Below, piece after piece: positions 6,948-13,819 of a stretch of 13,819 nt of DNA (position 1 is its first letter; each line of letters starts with the position of its first letter). The stretch is from Phoronis ovalis. Its lineage: Eukaryota; Phoronida; Phoronidae. The position numbers and the translations under genes were made by a program. A model generated the notes under the pieces. It made no database searches, was not told the origin of the DNA, and saw nothing but the letters and a program-made list of their open reading frames with translations. The stretch is taken from the NCBI GenBank assembly GCA_028565635.1, contig JAOXYB010035896.1, forward strand, positions 1-13,819, written 5' to 3'.

Positions 6948-7076
6948 TTTTAGGATTGTCAATCGTTAGGCTGTCCTGTATATATGTATGCTTGTATAGA
7001 TAACGCACAAAACGTAAGAAGTACATAGAAAGCATTAGATCATGCACCACTGCTGTGACTGGATCAAAAATACTGA

Positions 7077-7104
7077 AATAGTAATAGTAATAATAATAAA
7101 TAAA
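7077..7104. repeat. (TAA)n-like microsatellite
   Basis: AATAGTAATAGTAATAATAA followed by ATAAATAAA: a short imperfect trinucleotide run. Confidence 0.8.
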
Positions 7105-7404
7105 ATGTTGTAAATATCTAACAGGTCTTTCTAAATTAATTCAAAGGAAGCTTGTTGAATGTAAAAAATAAATGTACAGACAATAAGCACTCATTTTATT
7201 TTAGCGAAATAAGGAAACAGTTTCATGACTCTTACTGTGTTAAATATTCATAGCTCTTTCTAAACAAGGATATGTACTTTTAATTCATAAAAAAACTAAT
7301 AAAAAAACAAAAAGGAATGGTTTTGTTACAAAATGTCAAACATTTTTGCAATGCCAAGGGAATTGTGCTCACAATATAGCATCCTGTCAAATCCATGCTT
7401 AGGG

Positions 7405-7530
7405 ATGGTGATGGATAAGTAATGAAACAATTTTAAAGGTTATAGTGAATGGAGCACTATTAAAACGTAAACAGGAAATCATAAACGTAGATCTATCTAG
7501 CGTGATGCCATTTATTAAAAATACAATTGA
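7405..7530. repeat. Composite dispersed repeat, partial copy C
   Basis: TAATGAAAC(A)ATT, GTTAT, GGAGCAC, TTAAAACGTAAACAGGAAATCA and TTTATTAAAAAT follow in the same order as in copy A (about 476-590). Only the left part is present; the inverted-repeat core is not seen. Similarity is lower than between copies A and B. Confidence 0.5.
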
Positions 7531-8330
7531 CACCTGCATTTTAATGTTGTTGTTTTTGTGTACAATGGGCAACGACGAATAGGATGTATAGCGTATAAAA
7601 TGTGTTACATGTGCACAGTAATTAACCGCTTCTCGCTTTTTAAGGAAAATGATTAAGCGTTAACAGAATTATTAATATACAACATAAATGTATCTATCTA
7701 GATTATGAATGAGGTCATATTTGCTAATGCCTACTGTACTGGTTTTGCTTCCTTGTAATGTATTGGATAATATATATAAGATTAGTATATTAATGGCAGT
7801 TTAAACATTCGTCAAAACGATTTTAATAATTCCATCGTTATTAATGGATTAATTTAAGATATAAAAAACTATTCAGTATAATATGTAGCTGTTGAAGGAC
7901 AGCTGTAAAATAATGATAAATTCATCAAAATGTGTGCAGATAACCAGTGATATCTTCACTTTTTTTCCGGATTTTCTTCAATTTATAACTATAAAAACTA
8001 GTACAAGACAATGTATTGAAACTACAGAAATGGTCGAAATTTTCTGACTATTAATATGTTCTATTTATATGCAGTTAATGTAAATATTGCAGTGGTACAA
8101 AAAATTAAATAATTGAAATACAAAGTCTGCATTGAAACATTATATAAATGTTTTAATCTTTGGCTATTGCAACCAAATTATAAACAAACAAGATTTTTTA
8201 TTGGCTGTTCTGAACATTTCTATCATTTTGACAGATTTGTCTGGTGTCGTGAAAAAGAGTAAGAACACAGTACTATTTCATTTACTTGCTCTCTAGACCT
8301 TTTATTTAAAATTACTATATATTTTTAAAG
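7531..8330. other. A/T-rich, no gene seen
   Basis: Many in-frame stops on both strands, with no domain, strong splice pair or repeat recognised. Confidence 0.6.
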
Positions 8331-8419
8331 CATCCTCATGCCAACGTCCACCATGACCACTTCCCACTGGCCCAAGACCAACTGATGCTGATGGCAACAC
8401 GCTTCCCCCACCAAGTTAG
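8331..8419. other. GC-richer island, possible exon fragment
   Basis: About 58% G+C over 85 bases, against an A/T-rich surround. The minus strand reads GGGSVLPSASVGLGPVGSGH, then GGRWHEDALKIYSNFK and stop, with AATAAA just after the stop; the plus strand reads a His-rich frame (HPHANVHHDHF) to TAA. An in-frame TAA lies two codons before the minus-strand GGG, and no good acceptor is visible, so neither frame is a convincing exon. It may be a gene fragment or a repeat end. Confidence 0.25.
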
Positions 8420-8911
8420 AAAAGACACACTGGTTTAATATATTTCATAAGTATACATTAATCTAATAAAATAATTTAGTCTGTGATACTTTCAAAAATA
8501 AAAAATAAAAATTTGAAATATTATTTTAAAATTTTCATAAATAAATAGAAACATGTTTGTCATCTTCCAGTGAATGCTTTCAAAAAATTATTCGTGTAAG
8601 TTCCAATGAAAGTCTGGTTAATTTAATCTAGTACTAGTATTAGACACGATTTAGCTGATATGATACTCAAAATTACCACAACTAACCCCACTGCACTGTT
8701 TTTTTTATTTATTGTTTCAGTTATGTACTTTAATTGGATGATGACTACCAAAGCAGGAAACGTAAAACAATTTTAAGAAAATACATTTGCCAGCATTTAT
8801 TAATTTGGATTCTTATCAGTTTCCATTCCTGGACCAGTCAAATCCTCCCACTAACTTCCATGCTGCATGTACACCTGGTTGTTCCCTAATACTTCAACCA
8901 GACCTCAATGC

Positions 8912-9070
8912 TATATAAAGTCTCTAAATTAGATCAATTCCCCGAAGCGGAACAGACAATTCAGTTGTTTTTAAAACTTTTTTCTGTTATTATTGACTTT
9001 GAATTATAACATCGCGATGGATCTGATGAGAATTATAATCAAGTATATAGATCCTGCGAATTCACAGTAA
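8912..9070 (+). promoter_or_regulatory. TATA-type promoter-like stretch with short ORF
   Basis: TATATAAAG (8912-8920) lies ~30 bp before a GC-richer CCCCGAAGCGG (8941-8951), a suitable place for a start site. About 70 bp further, CGCGATGG (ATG at 9017, G at -3 and +4) opens a 17-codon frame MDLMRIIIKYIDPANSQ ending TAA at 9068-9070; ACAGTAAAT at its end could be a donor. Each part is weak; the spacing is what makes it notable. Confidence 0.25.
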
Positions 9071-9107
9071 ATTGTATTTCTTTACTTTCTCCGCTAGATG
9101 TCTCTGG

Positions 9108-9314
9108 CTACCGTTTTTTTTTTTGCTTTAACTGTTCAGTAGCGGATTTAAATGGGTCTTCATAAAAAAGAAATGATTTTGAACATTTAAATTCATTCTC
9201 GCATGGGCAAGTGAATATTCTCACAATACGCTCGTTTTGAGTGTATACGGAACAGACAATCCGTGCGTTCGGAGGATGGTGTACGTTTATAACAGAGTTC
9301 ATATAAAAGAACAT
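9108..9314 (-). CDS. Weak candidate ORF, 68 aa
   Basis: ATG at 9314 to TAG. The peptide has varied composition with a Cys cluster (FTCPCENEFKCSKSF) and ends in a Lys-rich tail from a poly-A run. An in-frame TAA lies three codons upstream. A second open frame (to 9402) overlaps it, starting without ATG. No family recognised; it could be a gene remnant or chance. Confidence 0.15.
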   Translation of the reverse strand: MFFYMNSVINVHHPPNARIVCSVYTQNERIVRIFTCPCENEFKCSKSFLFYEDPFKSATEQLKQKKKR

Positions 9315-9582
9315 ATGTAATTAAGGAGGACCGGAATGCCAATATTACATTTAATGAAACATGCACCGGACTGACCGGAGTAATGATTTGAGGACTTCCC
9401 AAGTTAATGTTTGCTACAATAAGGAAAAAACGTTTGTTCGTTCACATCTTCTAAACATACCAATCTCGTAGATCGTGAATATTTTTTTATATAGCAGTAA
9501 GACTCCCCACATCTGCTTACATCGACGCTCTGGATATTTTCCCATTTTTGGATTTTTTCTTGGGAGCACATTAAATCGTGTC

Positions 9583-9600
9583 TATTATCGATCGATAATA
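9583..9600. repeat. Perfect 18-bp palindrome TATTATCGATCGATAATA
   Basis: Exact self-complement centred on CGATCG and followed by an A-run (AAAAAAAGAAA). It sits 50 bp before the second copy of the first-window module. Confidence 0.7.
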
Positions 9601-9649
9601 AAAAAAAGAAACGTATACTTGATGTTGTATACTTTTAACTTTCTATTTT

Positions 9650-9975
9650 GGATTGCTAGTGCTAACGTTAAAAATTTGGTTAGCAAAAAATAATCAACTT
9701 CTGCCTTGTTAAAACAATTATTTTGTGGATTGCTATCTCCACATGTGCAAAAACTTGGGTTTGAATTTGTTTGCTGTCAAAAGCTAAAATTTGGATTTGC
9801 TTATGTGGCACACACTTTAGACTGACTTTTAAAACTCAAAGGAAAATTAAGTTTAAACAATACTTTTGAATTATTTGATATTTATTTCAATTATCTTTTA
9901 TAATAAAGCCGACTAATGTTAGGCTACACATACACATACCTATACTCAAAACCTTGAGTGCCCCTGCCCCTGATT
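9650..9975. repeat. GGATTGCTA repeat and shared module, copy 2
   Basis: GGATTGCTA at 9650 and 9727 is followed by TTGGGTTTG, AGCTAAAATTTGGATTTG, GTGGCACACA, then (after an interruption) ATACTCAAAACCTTGAGTGCC and CCCTGCCCC. This mirrors the order in 18-210. Divergence is greater, and the tandem units are less regular. Confidence 0.65.
9816..9930. mobile_element. ~115-bp insertion in the copy 2 module
   Basis: In copy 1, GTGGCACATCCCCGTATTCAAAA is continuous (152 onward). In copy 2 the same halves are separated by about 115 A/T-rich bases, flanked by CACAC-type sequence on both sides. No frame or clear ends. It could equally be a deletion in copy 1. Confidence 0.35.
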
Positions 9976-10679
9976 ACAAACCCACACTCCAATAGGGAAT
10001 ACGGACTAAGGAACTAACTTAATCGTCATCTAAATATATTTATTTGTCACTACCAAAATATCCATAATATAACAGTAAAAACTCTGATTGCACTTTGTAT
10101 AACCCGGAAATATAACATGATCAGGTGGAATTTCTAAATTGCCGAGAGACCGATCTGGCATTTATTATCTGATCAGGTAGGATTTCATGAAAAAAAACAG
10201 TATGCTCGCTACATTTCATGTACAAATATTTTTAATTTAAACTGGAGACGTTTTTGCATCAATATGGGAGAGGAAAACGGCAACACCAAAATAGCAGATA
10301 TGATTTTCATTGATCACTTGTTACTAACCTGTGATTAATCTGAAAAAGGTAAAAGAAAAATTTTTATTCTTAAAAGATTTAATCATCTCATCAGCACTTC
10401 AAAAATTATAAATCTGCATGCTTGTAAAAAGAATTAGTTATTAAATTCTTATTGCTGATGAAAATCTTAGGTAAAAAAACACCAACACATGGACTACTTA
10501 CACGTGTATGCTTGCATTGCTTGTATATGACATATTAAAGGATTACCAGTACTAACATTAGTCCCAGGTATATGTATTAACATAGCTAGTTTTAGATTGA
10601 CTGAGTGATAGTACCATAATTATAGAAATAAAGTGCCCAACCAGTCGAAAACAAGCGTATGTCTCTCATGAACATGATT
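9976..10679. other. No gene; short direct repeat
   Basis: TGATCAGGTGGAATTTC (10118-10134) and TGATCAGGTAGGATTTC (10170-10186) match at 15 of 17 positions, 52 bp apart. ATTAGTCCCAGGTAT at 10557-10571 repeats part of the hairpin at 6483-6497. Otherwise A/T-rich and gene-free as far as I can see. Confidence 0.5.
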
Positions 10680-10910
10680 TTATACTGTAGGAAAAATACT
10701 ACAATCAACTGTTTTGATGGGTTGATTACTAATGAGTCCAGCGAGAATCTTATAATGATGATATGACCAAGATTGGAGATTCTTTCGGGAAAGACGAAAC
10801 TGTTGATTTTGATTTACATGATGTCCGCCAGGAGGTCTCCAGTCAGTCGCAGCAAATACTGACTGAACAGGAAAGCGGCCGTAATCTTTAATCTGTTCAT
10901 ATATAAACAT
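10680..10910 (-). CDS. Candidate ORF, 76 aa, unrecognised
   Basis: ATG at 10910 to TAA gives a peptide beginning MFIYEQIKDYGRFPVQSVFA with DWRPPGGHHVNQNQQ inside. In another frame, ATG at 10900 opens 28 codons (MNRLKITAAFLFSQYLLRLT...) resembling a short signal-peptide-like hydrophobic start, ending at TAA 10814 next to CATGTAAAT, a possible donor. The centre is richer in G+C than its flanks. It lies 840 bp downstream of the Asn-rich exon on the same strand, but joining from the donor-like site at 11755 to the acceptor-like GAACAG here would create a stop. Function unknown. Confidence 0.2.
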   Translation of the reverse strand: MFIYEQIKDYGRFPVQSVFAATDWRPPGGHHVNQNQQFRLSRKNLQSWSYHHYKILAGLISNQPIKTVDCSIFPTV

Positions 10911-11750
10911 AGATATAACTAAACGTACGTGCGTCTTTTCATTAGTTAATACATCTTTTAGTATTATTTTTAATTATTAATTGCAAAACAAGCAAACAGA
11001 TTTTTATGACTCGTGCTATTATCTTAATAGTAATATTTTAAAAAAATAATATGGACTTTTTAAAGTAATAAAAAGGAAATAAAAAGTAAAAAAGGGTGAA
11101 ACCGGTGTTACTAAATGTTAAAACTTTACTTTTAAACCAAAACAAGAAGTCGTATAATTATGAAATGAATAAAAACGAGAAAAACTAGGTATGAATCTTT
11201 ACTTCACTAGACTTGCCAGTGCAGATATTTTTTGTTATGGATATAGTTGATGACTGTCACATGTCAGGGGTTTGGTAAAATTAATGGGATAAACACATTT
11301 TTTGGCAGGCAATAACATTTATTATAATATATATGTACGTATAATGGTTTTAAAACATGTGAAGAATGAAACAGGGCATTCACACAGTTATTATAAAATC
11401 GTGAAACTAATTATGAACACATTTATCATAAAGTATGTTGGTTAAATCATGAGAACATTTATATCTTGTTGATATTTATTTATAGATAATTATGATCAAA
11501 TTAAGGTTAACCTAAAGTCAATTATGGCGGTGACTTCAAGTACATATTTTACAAAACATGTTTGCTTGCATTGTGCAAGCAGATAAACATACATATGTTA
11601 AGTTAAATAATTTTAGAGCTATCAACACATATTACTTGATTTTACCTCCTGATTTTTTTTAATGTAAAAAATAACGAAGAAATGTTCAGGCCTGTGTAAG
11701 ATTTCAAAAAAAAACAACGTGGAAGCAATACTTTTGTACTACGTAGTGTT
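10911..11750 (-). other. Presumed 3' flank of the Asn-rich gene
   Basis: A/T-rich with no gene. Minus-strand AATAAA at 11475-11480 lies about 270 bp after the stop, and another at 11318-11323. A perfect 8-bp hairpin TGCTTGCA-TTG-TGCAAGCA occupies 11563-11581 and would lie in the 3'UTR. Confidence 0.35.
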
Positions 11751-12955
11751 TTACCAAGGTTTGGGAACTCTTTGAAATTTTCGACTGCACCAATTTTTAA
11801 AACGTTTCATGTTACCGCCATTATCTCTTTGTATGCCAGAAAAAGGTATGAAAGTGCCAGGTTCGCACACATCACTGTGGTAATCTTCAAAAACATCATA
11901 CGCTGGAATGAAATTACCACCACTGTCTATTAAATTAAACCTTGAATTATTGAAGATAGAGCAACTGTCCTCATTGTCTTTTAATTTGTGTGGAATTTGT
12001 TCATTATTTCTGAAAAAGGCAGTATTATGTTCTTTTTTACTATTATTTATGTTTGTTTTTGTCTTTGTCGTTACTCCATGCTTTTTTATACCGCAACGAA
12101 AAACTGCTGAATTTATTTTTGCAGAGCTTTGTTTGTTGTTGTCACCAATGTCTGTTTCAGTTTCAAATTTTCGGTTTACAAACCAATCACCATCCCCGAC
12201 ATTTTTTGAATTGTCAATGTTTCCTTGATCTATAATTATAGTCCAGTTGGTTGGCATCTTGTGGTTTCCATCGGGTTCATTTGCATAATCATAATTACTC
12301 TTATTTACAAGTTCAATGTTGTGTGACGCAGCATCTCCATAATATAAAAACGCAAACCATTTATCAATAAGTTCATCTATAGCGTTAGCACTCAGGTGTA
12401 ACTGTTCTGCTGTACCGGAAAGTGGCGACGTCAAAAATGTTGTTCTTCTATTGCTCCAGTAACTACGTGTAGAGTTGTCAATCAATGGATCAATCTGCAT
12501 GGGTTTACACACTCTATTACTTTTGTTATGGCCAGTAAATTGAGCGTCGTTACCATTAAGCTCAGTTTCATCATCTTGTGAGTTGCTTAATTCTTTGTTG
12601 AGATAAGAAAACCATTCATCAATCCTGTTTTCAATCTCTCGCTGAGGTAAAAAAGTATTTTTATCTAATGGACGTCGTTCTTTTGAGGAAAAAGGAAAAT
12701 TGTTTTTTGGCCGATATTGCTCCTTCCTTGCACAAGGTTGTTTATAATGGACAGTATAGTCAACATCGCTGTCCTCATTTCTGTTGTCACGAGTAATATC
12801 TAGATTGGCTTTAAAGGCTATGTAACTGAACTGTTTTTTCATTAAATTTGTCTCGCTGCTGGAAGTAAGAACTAATGTAAAATTATTGGCAACATGGTCC
12901 ACTTTCATGTCATTCCTTAGGAATTTCTTGTCACAAATAGTTTGATTTCCAGTGA
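11751..12955 (-). CDS. Large Asn-rich exon with CUB-like start and internal repeats
   Basis: The longest frame runs 385 codons from ATG 12908 to TAA 11751, but it stays open 17 codons upstream to an acceptor-like CTTCTTTAGGCAG (CAG at 12956-12958), so the ATG is probably internal. The first ~50 residues (NQTICDKKF ... NNFTLVLTSSSE ... FSYIAFKAN) resemble the last strands of a CUB domain; this is my inference. The rest is hydrophilic, rich in Asn, Asp, Lys and Ser, and probably disordered, with a degenerate duplication around IDEWFSYL (residues 96-103) and IDKWFAFL (181-188). Sequons at N9, N128, N145, N202, N221 and N320 fit an extracellular protein. It ends KFQRVPKPW; TTGGTAAAA overlaps the stop and could instead be a donor. 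No known full-length family recognised. Confidence 0.65.
12207..12677 (-). repeat. Two degenerate protein repeats within the Asn-rich exon
   Basis: Unit 1 is about residues 78-146 and unit 2 about 152-234 (numbered from ATG 12908). Shared features in order are RR..TFL, an I(E/D)..ID(E/K)WF(S/A)(Y/F)L helix-like core, an NKSN motif (128 and 202), and an IDNS motif (143 and 231). The cores are 85 residues apart. The match is in protein motifs and not obvious in DNA, so the duplication is old or constrained. Confidence 0.5.
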
Positions 12956-13302
12956 CTGCCTAAAGAAGGGTAATAATACAAATTACAGGAGTTACAATTT
13001 TTTTTGCAAAAAATTATCCACTTATATCAAGCAAATTTTCCAGATATTTAAAGATATGAAAAGAAACGCGTAATGTACATTAACAATTTAGTTTTGCCAA
13101 CCAGAGTTACACATGTGCTTACTGTTTTAAAAGTTACTAACTCAGAAAAATACTGTTTCTAACGGGAATACTCCTTATGGCCACACAGGGAACGAAAGCC
13201 AAAGGGAGAATAATGCTCACTAATAAACAAGGCGGACTCCATTAAATAACTGAAAAAAAGTCCTGCTATTAGTTATCTGATGCCCAATGCAACAATACAT
13301 AC
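12956..13302 (-). other. Proposed 347-bp intron
   Basis: Donor ACGGTATGT (GT at 13302-13301) to acceptor TTTAGGCAG (AG at 12957-12956). The join is phase 1 and gives GAC-GTC-ACT, i.e. ...ENEGD-VTGNQTIC. An alternative donor AAGGTGACG ends the exon at 13309, also phase 1. A phase-0 model uses the acceptor TAG at 12960 with the other frame of the upstream exon. Confidence 0.4.
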
Positions 13303-13482
13303 CGTCACCTTCATTTTCACTAAAAGAATTGCAATTTGTTTCGACCATGTAAATAACCATTGTAATATACGTGTCTCTTTCAATTTGTTTAGTGGATGCT
13401 GTGGAGTAACTGGTGCTTGACTGTTTAACGTCACTATCGCCCAAGGTTCTTTATATTTGGAAGTGTTGATCTCAATTTTCAT
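13303..13482 (-). CDS. Candidate upstream exon of the Asn-rich gene; frame ambiguous
   Basis: Two frames compete. Frame 1 (roughly 13420-13303) reads TYITMVIYMVETNCNSFSE, which resembles the central strand of a CUB domain and joins the next exon in phase 1; its 5' border is uncertain (AAACAG at 13421 is a poor acceptor), and a TAA lies further upstream. Frame 2 is open over the whole 13482-13303 from an acceptor-like ACAATTTTAG directly before ATG, reading KYKEPWAIVTLNSQAPVTPQ onward, and would join in phase 0 to the TAG acceptor. I slightly prefer frame 1 because of the CUB-like pattern and better combined donor, but the sequence does not settle it. Confidence 0.35.
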
Positions 13483-13819
13483 CTAAAATTGTACCATTAT
13501 AAGACTTATAACATAGAGCTCAATCAAAGAAGCGGTATAAAACATGAGCAGATGGAATTGCCAGAAATCACGAAAAAAAATAAATATATAAAGATACTAA
13601 ATATTGTCCTAAAATATTAAGTACCACCAGACACGAGTTATCTAGTATGTAATTTTAAAGTGTTTTTTTCTTCTTATTCTTGGCTTTCGGATACGAGACA
13701 AACTGTCATTTTCCATGTTTCAAACAATATGTTGTATCTTGGTAAAACTCATAATTTTAAAAAACGTGTTATAAATCTTTTGCTATTCATACCTATATGT
13801 TGTTGCCTTATACTTTGGA
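13483..13819. other. No gene seen; likely intron of the Asn-rich gene
   Basis: A/T-rich sequence with frequent stops. If the upstream exon is real, this is intronic on the minus strand, and the start of the gene lies beyond the window. Confidence 0.4.

Noticed and set aside
11751-11756. TTGGTAAAA at the end of the Asn-rich frame as a certain splice donor
   Set aside because: It overlaps the TAA stop, and no phase-compatible acceptor was found downstream; the stop with AATAAA 270 bp later is the simpler reading.
11908-12235. Plus-strand hydrophobic frames opposite the Asn-rich exon
   Set aside because: Antisense of Asn/Lys-rich codons gives Leu/Phe-rich peptides that look like membrane segments; this is a composition artefact.
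13541-13570. Similarity of GATGGAATTGCCAGAAATC to the repeats at 10118 and 540
   Set aside because: The match is short and could be chance in A/T-rich DNA.

Overview
The window looks like a piece of an AT-rich, intron-containing animal nuclear genome. The evidence is a complete class A (rhodopsin-type) G protein-coupled receptor (GPCR) with metazoan hallmarks, an exon that appears to end a CUB-like extracellular domain, good splice sites next to both, and many short non-autonomous repeats and microsatellites. No bacterial operon, tRNA, rRNA, CRISPR array or recognisable transposase was seen. The style (single-coding-exon GPCR, patchwork of small repeats, GAAA microsatellites) suggests a marine invertebrate, but the phylum cannot be named from sequence alone.

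Layout. 1-2711 is mostly repeats: a roughly 30-bp tandem module at the start, then two diverged copies (A, 455-916; B, 1569-2711) of a composite element. Copy B is split by a roughly 734-bp insertion carrying eight AGGTCA hexamers. 2712-3715 holds a small ORF and a 426-bp element with inverted ends, sitting between two GAAA arrays and built of G-rich tandem units. 3784-3986 (+) is a candidate terminal exon. 4598-5617 (-) is the receptor, with a 5'UTR splice acceptor just upstream. 5648-11750 is largely intergenic or intronic. It contains a palindrome cluster (6461-6610), weak candidate exons (5900-6013, 6727-6947, 9108-9314, 10680-10910), a third copy of the composite repeat (7405-7530), a GC-rich island (8331-8419), a TATA-type promoter-like stretch (8912-9070) and a second copy of the first-window module (9650-9975). 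11751-12955 (-) is a large Asn-rich exon of an unrecognised, probably extracellular protein. Its upstream intron and preceding exon can be proposed at 12956-13302 and 13303-13482.

The two best genes are on the minus strand and show no functional link. The receptor is an orphan: it lacks the Asp3.32 of amine receptors and ends in a possible PDZ-binding tail. The Asn-rich protein is the most unusual item, because it joins a CUB-like end to a long, probably disordered, internally duplicated region with no family I recognise.
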